This document shows positions 1 through 10,689 of a DNA stretch of 64,000 nucleotides, piece after piece. Source of the stretch: Diploscapter coronatus (taxonomy: Eukaryota > Nematoda > Chromadorea > Rhabditida > Rhabditidae). Within the stretch, counting starts at the first letter, position 1. Each line of letters opens with the position of its first letter. The stretch lies in the NCBI GenBank assembly GCA_964036155.1, contig OZ038422.1, positions 58,923,201-58,987,200 on the forward strand, read 5' to 3'. A program made the translations under genes and the position numbers. The notes under the pieces were generated by a model that saw only the letters and a list, made by a program, of their open reading frames with translations, had not been told where the DNA came from and did not search any database.

Positions 1-41
1 ATCAGGTTCATTTCCATTTCCCAATCAACAAAGTCGGCAAA

Positions 42-1980
42 ATGGCAGCAGACAAACCAGGAGACTTGAAGATCCAGGCAAGTTGCAAGAAGACATGAGC
101 AGAAAATCACATCAAGGGAAAAATTGCACGAAAGTACTACAAAATGATGAGAACATGGCAGAAAAATCATTTGGAGCGTGAGCAAAGCAGACACATTTTA
201 GATCAATTATAGTTGTCATCCTTTTCTGAAGAAGTAACAAATGGAAAGCGATGATAGCAGGATATCAATAAAAATAGCTCCAAACTCACCTTGTCAATAA
301 AAGTAAACTTTTGAAGGCACTATCAACAGAAAATTACAGTAATCCTTCGTAACAAAAAAATCAATAATGTATTTTCAGGTGGAACCGTCTGAGAAGATCA
401 TCTTTCAATCGAGAAAACTCGGTGAAGAGGCCGTGTCGGCGAATCTCAATATTAAAAACGTCACAAAGGAGAAGATATACTTCAAAGTAGGCTGGACAAG
501 AATAATCTATTCAGCCAAATTCTGCATGATGCCTTTTCTACGCATCGAAGTTCTGCAAAATTACTTCTGGCTATGAGAGAACTACACTGCATTTCCAGCA
601 TCCCATCCTGCAATATGAAAATCAATGATAGCATGATATTTTCGGTTCAAGAAATAATGATCTCGTGTGTTGCAGGTGAAATGCACTTCGAACGAAATGT
701 TCCGAATCCGACCTCCAATCGGAATGCTCAAGCCAGGCGGTGATTGCCAAATCGTGTGCACGTTCAACCCCGGCAAAAGCGTTCCGGAGTCCAGCAAACA
801 CTACTTCGCCATTTATCAGCAGAAAGTCATCGATGAGAAGAAGGTTGGGTTGGAATCGAGAGAAAAAAGATCTTTCACATGCATGTATTCCGGATTCTCA
901 AACACAGTGACAAATCAACAAAGCTCGGACGAAGATCAACTAAAACTATAATTTTCAGAACCCGCGACAAGCGTGGAGCGAACTGAAAGGAGATCCGGAA
1001 GGTATGAAGAAGGTCTACATCGAATTCAAGAAGGACGAGGTAAGATAGAGAAGAGAAAGAGTCAAGTCATCGAATTCATTAATGAATATCATTTTTCAAC
1101 TCACATATAAAAGAAACGAGCCTTGATCGCGTGTGCTCTCAAGGATCGTCAAAAACCCAACTAATTCAACAGCAACAACAAACAACAGCAAACAGTTGCC
1201 ACTCAACTCATTTCATATCGAAAGTTGCATAAGTGAACTGTTTTTCATGCTCACTTTTATCTAACTTTTACACATCAATAACATAACGTTATAATTTCGT
1301 ATGTGCATAAGGAAGTTTCGCTACTCGTTCATGTCATTTTCCACTATCTGGACATTACCTCTCACCGCCAAGATATGTTGAATAATGACAATACCCTGGT
1401 TCATTTCCTTATCTCAAAGAAAAGTACAAAAATTAGCAAAAACTAGCATATATGCAAGTTATAAAGGTCAACTCACAATAAAAAGTGTACTTTGCACATC
1501 GTCAGAATATTTTCTATCCAACGCAACAAACCACATCTCAAACGAATCATCATATCACTATATAAGATCGAACATACATACAAACTCACAGATAAACAAT
1601 TGAAAAATACTAAAGAGTTAGACGAAGTGAATATTTCAGGAAAAGGCCGAGGCCAAAGACGATAAAAAAGAGAACGACGGCAAGAAAGAGGACAAGGATA
1701 AGGTGAGCCATCGACATATAAGCAATAGATTGAGCATAAAACACAACTTTTTCTTTTAAGATTTTCCCAATAATGTCTTGAGAGCGACTCTTTCCCATGC
1801 ATACAAAGGATGAAGATTTTCATTACTTTAATAATCGACAAAAATCTGCACTAAAATATTGAAAAATCCTCAATACAAAACTAACTCCAAGATTTTCAGA
1901 GCAAGGAAAAGGACAAAGGAGAGAAGCCGACCGATGACAAGAAAGCGGATGACAAGGACAGGGAGAAGGAGAAGAAGTAG
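42..1980 (+). CDS. MSP-domain protein with charged C-terminal tail
   Basis: Six exons: 42-77, 379-486, 676-843, 959-1039, 1640-1702, 1900-1980; all phases close, giving 178 aa. Residues about 11-125 form a major sperm protein (MSP) immunoglobulin-like domain, with the typical pattern of VEPSEKIIF, the IKN strand, YFKVKCT and a C-terminal TFNPGK region. From about residue 130 the protein is almost only K, E and D, from separate short exons. MSP domains act in nematode sperm motility filaments or, as VAP-type domains, as adaptors; the low-complexity tail argues against a canonical filament MSP of about 127 aa. Intron 1 has a GC donor (CAG followed by GCAAGT); the MAADKPGDLKIQ start only joins VEPSEK if that donor is used. 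The ATG at 42 is close to the window edge, so an upstream non-coding exon cannot be excluded. A poly(A) signal candidate AATAAA is near 2180. The family call is firm; the exact role is not known. Confidence 0.85.
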
Positions 1981-2863
1981 AATGACGCTGTTGGAAGAAG
2001 GGTCTGCAGTCTGTCAGCTGTAGTGCTCTGCCCTCTGGCGTTGCCTTCCTTTGTCCTTTTACCTGCTCTCCCCCTTCTCATCCATTTCCTGTCCTGCTCT
2101 CCACGATCTCACAACCATTTGGCTTTGTCGTTTTCACTGTCGGCCAAAAGCAATGCTCCAAATTGGTGAATCGATTGAATAATAAAATGTGAATGAAACA
2201 CAAATGAATAGAAACTCTTAGAAATAAGAGTTCGTGATAAGCCCGAGCAAAATGAAGATGACCTTCACACGTTGATGTGAAATCTATCAAGGTTCAGCTC
2301 AAACCAAGTATTTCCTTCGGAACTCACATCAAATTTTCAGTTTTGAACAACCTCGTAAATTTTTGGTAGATCAAGAAATGTTTAAATGAATGTAATAAAA
2401 TGTTTAAATTATTGAATTCCGTGCATGCATTTCATGTTTTTTCCATTTGTTCAATTGTACAATTTAGTTTGTCTGATTGATGAATTTATCACTAATGAAA
2501 AAGTGATCGAATGATAGAATTCAGGTGATAGCGATTGCGTCAATGTCACACTACTCTCTCTATTTTCCCAGTCTAACTTCGTTTTCCCTGATTTACTTCG
2601 ACTTTTTTCCCATCGAACCTCGGACATTCATTTATCACATGTGGACATCTTGTTTGTCTGCTTGTCTTGTCGAAATTTTCATGACTTTTTCTTCTCAGAA
2701 AATGAAATAAAGGCGGGGCAAAATTGGGTAATTAGAAAATTATCATTCTTCTTGCTAAAGAATAGAAGTACACCACCATACGAGCAGATGTTACCGAGAA
2801 TTTAATTTTTTATCAACTTAACTTTTGCTTTGATATTTTATGTGATTTTTCAGAATTTGAATC
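1981..2863. other. 3' UTR and intergenic space
   Basis: It holds the 3' end of the MSP-domain gene (AATAAA near 2180) and the promoter side of the small peptide gene. No coding exon with usable splice sites was seen on either strand. Confidence 0.5.
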
Positions 2864-3013
2864 ATGAAACTCTACGCAGCTATTTTCTTCGTTCTGACAA
2901 TTTTGGCTTTGGGTAAGTTTTAATTTATTTCCGTAATTCGTATTGGCGATGATTAATAAACTTTAGTCGCTGCTCAAGATAAGCAGAAATTCCAAGGAAT
3001 CGCTAGGAAGTAA
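2864..3013 (+). CDS. tiny secreted peptide (31 aa)
   Basis: Two exons: 2864-2912 and 2967-3013, joined by a 54-base GTAAGT...TTTAG intron. The product of 31 aa begins MKLYAAIFFVLTILALVAA, a clear signal peptide, leaving a mature part of about 12 residues (QDKQKFQGIARK). A strong acceptor (TTTTTCAG ending at 2853) lies 10 bases before the ATG, the usual place for spliced-leader addition. AATAAA follows near 3137. No family was recognised. Similar short secreted peptides in nematodes include neuropeptide-like and antimicrobial peptides, but there is no internal dibasic cleavage repeat here. Splice sites, signal peptide, trans-splice site and poly(A) signal together support a real gene although it is shorter than normal ORF cut-offs. 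Confidence 0.6.
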
Positions 3014-3812
3014 TCTCATAGCCATTTGTGTAAAATGGATGAAAATCACTTTTAATGTTATATTTAAAAACTCCAGGCAGTTTCTCAAATTCGTCTAACA
3101 TAGTCAAATGTGGTATAAAAATATTTGTGAGAAATTAATAAAGATATTGAAAAAGTGATTACCAACCAGAACATTTATTCCGATCAAAAAAATTTGAAAA
3201 AAAACTTACAAGGTGACGTTTTAATATTTTGTAAATATTTAAAACGCACAAGAGGAGGGCTTTAACCTCAGAAAGTCTGAATAGAGATAGAGTAAATTGT
3301 GACAAAAATTAACAGAGAAACTAAATTACAACCAACAAAATATAAACAGAGCAACAAATTCAAATAAAAGATTCAAAAGGAGTATCGAAACAACTACTTT
3401 ACCCGTACTTAGGAGGAGTTTGAAATTTTGACAAAGGAAGCTACCTAAGGCTGGCGCCAAATTGCTTGACATTGTGTGCTCGGGGATTTTCGAATATCGT
3501 AATTCCAAATCTATTCTTCAAAATCATGATATTCGGAAAAAAAACCCCCCGAGTACATAAAATCAACCGATTCGACATCAGACGCTTGGGTAGCTTCTCT
3601 TGCGAGAGAGGGCCTAATATTATGGGGTTGAATATTTAGAATGAGAGATACGAAAGAACCGTAAAGAACTACCACCGTAATAAAGGAATTTCTGAAAATC
3701 TCGAGGAAAAATCGAATTTCTAAAAGTGGAATTTTGATAAATTGTGTGTTATCATCTCCTTTCCAGTAGAGAATTTCCTAGAAATCAATTTTTACCTGAT
3801 CGAGAGAGAGAA
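3014..3812. other. intergenic, convergent genes
   Basis: AT-rich spacer between the 3' ends of the small peptide gene (+) and the EVH1-like gene (-). Nothing further was recognised. Confidence 0.5.
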
Positions 3813-5307
3813 TTAGTCGAAAATGCTGAAGGCGGATTTGCGTGGCGAGAACGGAGACGGGGAGAAGAGCTTCACGGGCGTTCCCGGGCAGGCAGAACCT
3901 AAAAATAGGATTATTATAAAAATACATTTTATGAGGTTTTTTTTACAAATCTAGAAAAAGCATATCAGTAATTCCGACTTTGTCCAGCCTTCAATAAGCT
4001 TTGATGCATAGTTTTTTTTCGCATGCTTTCAAAAATCATTGCAATAACAAACCTGGTGAGTGGAATGTCGGCGTGAGAGAGGCGATGGCCGAAGAGCGGA
4101 TCTCGGACAACTTGTTGTAGAACTGCAACATTTAAAATGTTTTCTCGTAGAGCTTCACATTTTATTCATACAAAAGAAGACATTTTCTTAACGGAAAATT
4201 ACATTCTATTCTAATTAAAAAAAAAAGACAAACCCTCTCCATATCGGCCGGCTCCTTGAATCCGAAGCCGTAGACGTCGCAGTTCTTGTCGAATTTGTTC
4301 GAGACGAAGTGCACGAAGCACGAGCTGCAATAAGTTCGAGTTAAACTTGAATTCATTCAAAGCTGAATCAGAGAATCAATTCCACCTTGGGGACGAGATC
4401 GTGAAGTTCGACGACAGCGGAACGTTGTTGATGATCAACTGCAGATTTTGAAAATTCATTTAAAAATCGAGAATAATAGCAAGGGATCGAGATAACTTTG
4501 ATAATTTTCTACTTCAAAGTCTTGTGAAACATATCGAATAGAGAATTTTAGATTTCTTTTATTTTGTGTTCTTCTGAATTGACTAGTTTATAATTTGGAA
4601 TATTCTTACAATATACATATAAAACCAATTTTCCGATACGATTTAATCAAAAACTCACGTAATGGTTGTCATCGAGTGCGAGCATTTTGGTGACGTCTTC
4701 CAGCTGCAAAACTCCTTTTTAATCTTCGGTTCAGTTCTACTTTCAAACCTGATCATGAAAGATGTGGACGAAGATGGGCTTTGCAGTGAGTTCCTTCCAC
4801 TGGTCGAGTTCTTGTCGGAACAGCTGCGAGGACGTCGTGAACAGGCGCTTCATTCTGAAAAAACAAATTTCCATTTTCCGACCTTTATAATTATTGTATC
4901 GGTCAAATAAAGTGACAGTTCGTGTGTTAAAGCGCGTCTTACGAGAAATGCGCGTATGAATAGAGCAGGGACAGTAGAAAGAGCGGTACGCAATTTCCTC
5001 TGCCTCTTGCTTTTTTCAACACACACGTTATATTTCGCTTCGTTTGACCAGCATAATAGAAATTAAAGATTTGGGTAATTTTGATCAGGCCTTTCATAAC
5101 GTTTTTTGACAACTTCCATTCTTCGCCATTTTCACGTTCAATGGAATAGTGAGCAAAGATATCCTTCGCTTCTTTATCCTATCAGCTGCCAAGCTTTCTC
5201 GTAGCGAAATAAAGGAAATTGCTCGTTTTTCTTATTTTATTTTTGACCCACCTTCCCGACTGCAAGACCTGAGTGATCTCGTCCTTTTTGGCGAATGCCC
5301 TCGACAT
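3813..5307 (-). CDS. small EVH1/WH1-fold protein, Dcp1-like
   Basis: Seven exons on the minus strand: 5252-5307, 4749-4854, 4659-4703, 4386-4438, 4234-4324, 4053-4122, 3813-3898. All phases close, giving 168 aa. An N-terminal helix (KKDEITQVLQ) is followed by strands ending in W and PIFVHIFHD, then LIINNVPLSSNFTI and VYGFGFKEPADMERFYNKL. This order fits the EVH1/WH1 PH-like fold of Ena/VASP, Homer and the decapping activator Dcp1; the helix before the first strand and the VYGFGF segment resemble Dcp1 most. A short S/P-rich tail ends in SIFD. A T-rich TTTTTCAG acceptor precedes the start. Intron 1 carries a MITE (4893-5057). Family assignment is by pattern, not by a search. A WH1 adaptor of actin regulation is the main alternative. 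Confidence 0.6.
4893..5057. mobile_element. foldback MITE, family I copy A
   Basis: Terminal inverted repeats of about 40 bases: the left end contains ATTGTATCGGTCAAATAAAG and the right end reads back as a similar sequence ending GGTCAAACGAAG. It lies in intron 1 of the EVH1-like gene. It is clearly related to the element at 28570-28792 in inverted orientation, sharing CCTCTGCCTCT, AGTAGAAAGAG and the ends. Confidence 0.7.
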
Positions 5308-6181
5308 TCTTGCACGTCGATGAAAATGAACCTGAAAAAACGGATAATAATTTAAAAAAAAAAAAAAAAAACTAATTACAAAGTACTAGTGCGAAGCAGT
5401 GCAACTTCGTGACAAAGCGAAAGAAAAATGTAGGGACCACCAAGCCACGTCCCTTTCACGAGGAGCAAATGTACCCGTTAGCAAGGCATCAACTTTCGAA
5501 AATAATTGACCAAATATCTTGGTTTTCACAATTGAGCGGTACCAACTATACAATTCGATGATGCTTTCGCGTGGTGATAAAATGATTTTTTTCTGGAAGT
5601 CGGTAATTGCGCGTCAAATGCAAAACATTGATGAAAAATGGACTTATTTTAAAGAGACCGAGGAATGTTTCATGAAACTATTAAATAGGTTATCATCTGT
5701 AAAATTTGTAAAAATCACGAAACCCTAGGATGAGAAACTTTGAAATAGTTATAAAAGAGAAGTGCAACTCTTTTAAAATGCTAGAAGCCTAAATTCCCTC
5801 GAACGAGTACGAAATTTATTCTCTCCAAAAAAGAAATAAAACCAACACAAAACAATCAGAATGATATCATCAACCTTTAAAAAATCCCGAAATTTTTGGG
5901 ACATCGACTAAAAGAAGAGTTGAAGTTTAACCTCAAGATAAAAGAAAACGAAATCAATCTATTGGATGATTGATTCAAAAATCATCATCAACTACTAAAA
6001 TTCTTAAGACAACAAACCATAAAAGAGATCAATAATCTAAGAAACAAATGAAAAAATAATAACGGGATAAAAGAAAAATGACTAGCCGATTGATAAACAA
6101 GATGGCCAAGTGATTGGTGAGGAGGATGAGGGATGGAGGGGAAGCGGGAAAGGAATGACTGGATCGAATCATTCAGGGCAT
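5308..6181. other. intergenic region between two minus-strand genes
   Basis: Upstream side of the EVH1-like gene and 3' UTR of car-1. It contains a run of about 17 A near 5355. No coding exon was recognised. Confidence 0.4.
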
Positions 6182-9100
6182 TTAGGCCTGAGCAACAGAC
6201 AGTCTCGGTCCTGAAGACAAGTTAGCATTGACAAGTGTTTGTGAATTGAAACGAGTATTCCTATGAAAGTGAAGAATGATAATTGCACATTGCATACAGA
6301 AACGATGCTGAATAGCTGTAGATTGAAGATGCACGATTTCATACGGTAAAATAACGCATTCTTTGTAATTAGAAAAATTTTAGATGTAGAATTTTGTAAG
6401 TACTTCAGATGCATGTAAGTAGTCTTCATTTTGCTGAAGTATTTATGAAAGATCTCAGCTTATTTTTATCCTGCTTTTGCAGACTTCAGAAATGGGGTGT
6501 CAAAATTACGTGTTCAAGAAAACTACAATAAATCCACTGAACCTACCTCCTCCTCTGTAAGCACCACGCTGGAAGCCGCCGCGTCCGAATCCACGAGCCC
6601 CGAAGCCTCTGCCTCTGCCCCTGCCGCGGTAGAAGGCCATTGAGCGAACGTCCATCTGGGCAGACGAGCCGAACGTCTCCTGAAAATACGGAGTCTTCAA
6701 TTAAGAATCAGAAAAAAGTAAAAAGTAGCTTCATGGAGAAATATATAATCACTTCTACAGAAATTATGATGAAAAAGTCATCAGAAGAAATCCATGTTTC
6801 AAGTTCGCTGTTCAACTCATTAGAATGCATGTCAGTATTGACTGTCACAAATAATGAATCTTTTGCTTTGAACACATCTTTCATTGTCGTTTTCAAGCTC
6901 TTTCACTATCATTCTGTCTACAGAAAAAGCATCACTAAACAACTTCAAAACTATCAAAGAGTTTAGCCATTCACTATGATAGTATTCCATTTCTCAAAGA
7001 TGTTTCCATAAATAGCAAAACGACGTGGTCACCAGGTCTTCGAAAAATTGCAAAATATTGGGCATAGGGCGTATGCAACTCTGATGATTGTTCCTTTTGT
7101 GACATCATCCCTTTCTTTCACATGGACCTAGCATTTCATCCATCCAAAATATAATGTTTTCCATAGGTGTCCATGAATAACGACTAACCTGATTAGTCTG
7201 CCACTCCTTCTTCCAGTCAGGTTTGCCCGTGTTGCCTTTGGCCTTTTCGATGGCTTCGCAGCTGATTCTGTCGAAGAAGGAGTTCTTTTTGTCGTAGAAT
7301 GGCTTGTTCGGGTCGTGAGGGGCCGCCGACTTCTCCTCCTTCTCGCTGTCGCCGCCTGACAACTGAAATTTCGAGATAAATCAAGTAAAAGTCATCCAAA
7401 TAATCTAGAAAGAGATTTGATAAGAAAAATCGACTAATTCTCAAAGACAAAAATAAGCTTTGCTCATCCCTACTTTAGACATTCCATTTTGAAGCATCCC
7501 CTTGCAATATTTAGTAACTTGTTCTTTAAAAAAATGCCAATTGAATCATTTTTCTCTAACAAGCCTGAATTTGTCTGCCGACCTTCATTTCCTCCATCTT
7601 GCCGATGATCTCCTCCTTGAACTTCTGATTGGCCTTCTCGAAGTCGAAGTCTCCATCGAATTTGAGTTTCTCTCCTTTCGGGTTGGGACGGGCCATTCCC
7701 ATGCCGTTCAGGCCATTAAGTTGGCTGCCGCGGCTGAAGCCGCCGTGGTGCTGCTGCTGGAAGCCGAACCCACGATGATTCCCGCGGAATCCACCCATCT
7801 GCAAAAGCTCATTTCTGCAACAAATCTTCAATTCCGATTTGTAAATTTGCACATCCGTGGATGCCCGCATGAACGAAATAGCGTGTCTTATCAAGAAAAG
7901 AAAAGAAAAGGGCATGTCTTCCGTCTCTCGAAAAGACATGCTATTTGGTTCATGCGGGCCTGAAACTTGACAAGTCGGCTCCAATTATTCATTTGTTATA
8001 TTGCGAATTTTGAGTGAAATACTGAAGCTTTTACCTGATTACCGACACGCGGCATGAATCCACGATTTCCACCATGCAGAGAGCCGGGCAGATCTGAACT
8101 GGTCGAGAATTTCAGTCCTTGACGATATTATTATTCCCTATCTCTTCATAAACTAATTGTTGTAAGAATAAAATCTTAAACCCGATCAAGCCAATGCCAA
8201 ATTAGAAAATGTACCAACAATAAAAGATATGTGCACATCATTTTCTTTCAATTTAAAACCGATTTTCCAGATTTGATTTGTGGCTTGATAAATCCACCAA
8301 CTACTAAAGCTTCGTCTATTCTGAGGCTCGCAAAAGCAGAATGATTTTGTAGCGGTTTTTTTCTTTTGATTTTCATCATTTTCTCTCCCCATTCATCTGT
8401 GCTCTATTCTTTGATCATTTTTCTTCAAGTGACTTTTAAAATATTTATCCGTCTTGTATGATTTGTATATGTATGAATTGAAAAACTGACTGTTCATTCC
8501 CCTGAATCCCCCGCGGTTGTTGCCAGGGTGAATGGAGGAACGAATGAAGCCGGGTGCAGCACCGCGGTTGTCGTCCGGCGAAGTGCGGTTGAAGGCACCA
8601 AAATCCTGCATTGGAGGCATTTGATTGGGAGGGTGAGAAAGGCGCTGCATGAGCTGCTGAGGCGGAGTGAGAGCAGCAGAGGGGTGGGAGGGCGAGACGG
8701 GCACGTGGCGGGCGGACGCGGACACGATCGCGGGGTCCGCATGCAGACCAATGCCTGCAGTCTGAAAAAAGAAGAAGAATTTGAAAAGTTCAAATTATAA
8801 GGTTTAGAAAAAAAAAAGATGACATCTCTCTCGTCAATTGAGCGACTTTATTCGTCAGTTTTTTGTTCTTTTTAGAAGACAGATATTTCCCAACTACCTT
8901 CTCCATCTTCACTACCTTGGGCGTGTCGGTGACCACGAGCTCCTTGATGTCTGCCGCTTTGAAGATGATGTACTCGTAGACGTCGTCGCGAGCGGCCACA
9001 GGCTTCGCACACTTTCTGTCTTCCGTGCCGTACGAGCGCACTGAAAATGCGAGAAAAAATGAAATTATATTGATCTTTTTCTAGCAAATATTGTCATGCA

Positions 9101-9499
9101 GTTGCGCAATAGCTGACAGAACTTGTAATAGCGGTCTTAAAACTTCTGATGAAATCAACTGAACATTTTGTCTCAAGAGTTGCACTGAGCAACAGAATTT
9201 TCAGCGGATTTGGGGAACAGATTTGGGGCTTTTTTGAAACTTGGCCATCGCAACCGCACCGCAGTCGCGGTGGAAAAGTCCAAACTCTGTTCCGAATAGC
9301 CTGATGTTTTCTCGAGAATCTCGATTACTATGGTCTCTAACCGACCTTTGGCGAGTGCAATGGTGGAGTCGTTTGTGTCGACCGTGTAGAGGATTCCCTC
9401 GTAGCGAATGTCGAGCTTCGAGATGAGGCTGATCTTCGAGCCGATGTACGGGGTCTGCCCCGTTCCGCCCGATCCCGCTGCAGCAGCTACTCCCGTCAT
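6182..9499 (-). CDS. car-1: CAR-1 / LSm14 (Trailer hitch) translational repressor
   Basis: Eight exons, minus strand: 9346-9499, 8898-9040, 8491-8761, 8035-8093, 7583-7798, 7189-7362, 6547-6679, 6182-6210; phases close, 392 aa. Residues about 13-98 are an LSm domain ([20 protein letters not shown], then VRSYGTEDR and [13 protein letters not shown]). Further on are the FDF box ([17 protein letters not shown], about 250-275), the FFD box ([13 protein letters not shown], about 303-325), the TFG box ([12 protein letters not shown], from about 340) and an RGG tail (about 356-384). This is the full Scd6/LSm14 order. Such proteins bind mRNA in P bodies and germ granules, contact the DDX6 helicase through FDF/TFG, and repress translation; C. 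elegans CAR-1 is needed for cytokinesis and oogenesis. The start chosen is the first ATG after a trans-splice-like acceptor near 9548. The last exon, nine codons ending PRLSVAQA, is the least certain. Confidence 0.93.
7863..7959. repeat. short foldback element in car-1 intron
   Basis: Inverted repeat with 30-base arms: GCCCGCATGAAC at 7863-7874 pairs with GTTCATGCGGGC at 7948-7959, and pairing continues inward through AAATAGC and TGTCTT with two mismatches. It lies within the car-1 intron 7799-8034. No second copy was seen in the window. Confidence 0.7.
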
Positions 9500-10689
9500 T
9501 CTTTCTTCACTCAAACCGCTTCTTCTGTTAATGTGCAAACGTTCGCCTGCAAATCAGTTAATTAGACAATGTTTCAAAATTGCTTGCGAAAATGGCGATT
9601 GCAAATCAATATTGCTAGCAGAAGGATTATCGAAAGAAGAGATGTGAAAAATCTGACAATTCGGATGAAACGAGTTTAGTCAGAGATCGAGTCAAAGAAT
9701 GAGGGAACAGGACAGGTTTCGAGATGAGCAGCGAATCAGAGCACTTATGGAACATCTACAGAAGGAATCTGCACGATCGATTTTAGAAACTTCGAGAAGA
9801 AAAAGAAATGAAAAAACGATAAGAAAATCAAGAAAATTGAAAATCGACAAAATCATGAAGGAATCAACAATTATTCTGCACTTGGCAATTTTCTACGAAT
9901 CAGAGACATTGTGCTGTTGCGTACGACGTTAATGAGACTTCATGCAATTGACAAGGAGTGGAACTTCAAGGAAATTTTACAGAAAACATTGGAAAATAAG
10001 AAATAATTAATATATCCTAAAAATTTAGCTGGAGTACGCGTGTAAAAAAGTGGTTTTCTTTATTTTTCTACACTGCGGCAGAGTGAAATGAAATAGTGCG
10101 CGCAGAGATGAAAAATAGAAATAGCGTTGATTTTTCTTGCCGCTCGATTTCGGAGAATCCCAGGAATTTTCACAAAAACCTAACTGTGGAAATGCTAGAC
10201 TATCTGTCGGATTTTCGACAATACTCTTGGAATTTGAAAACGGCTTCACAATATCGTGTTCTTTACGAGAAATTCCATAAATAACTAACAAGGGTCCGGA
10301 CAACTGCAAAAGTGTCTCGGATCCGAACCAAACTTATATGGTGGATACACCCATGGACCCTAATCACAAAAATGGAGAGATCAGATCCCGCCCCCTAAAG
10401 TGGGCGGGGCTAGGTGGGGGTCAAAGTGGATATTTTCGAGGGGTGTGTTAACACAAGTTGGTCAATTTTCGATATGCTATCAATTATTTATTGTTTTTCT
10501 TGAATTTATTCAACCGTATTTAAAACAATTAAATTTTCTGGTAATGGCATTGTCACAAATAATGGAGAGTAAATGGCAGGATCAAGGCTGTCTGAAGTTC
10601 GAAAAGATCGAACTTTGACTTAACTGAACTTGCAGACAGTTCGAAGTTCAGTTCAGTTCAGTTCGTACAACCCTGATTAAAAGGAGTAT
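9500..10689. other. intergenic, upstream of car-1
   Basis: Promoter side of car-1. It holds a GC-rich palindrome at about 10388-10412 (CCCGCCC / GGGCGGG) and a tandem AGTTC run near 10630-10660. Two short plus-strand open frames (9699-9932 and 10096-10284) have no family signature, and I do not call them genes. Confidence 0.4.

Noticed and set aside
9699..10284. Plus-strand frames with an E/R/K-rich 77-aa and a 62-aa product
   Set aside because: The first looks helix-like (REQDRFRDEQRIRALMEHLQ), but no start context, partner exons or family were found; it may be a decayed exon, and the support is too weak to call.
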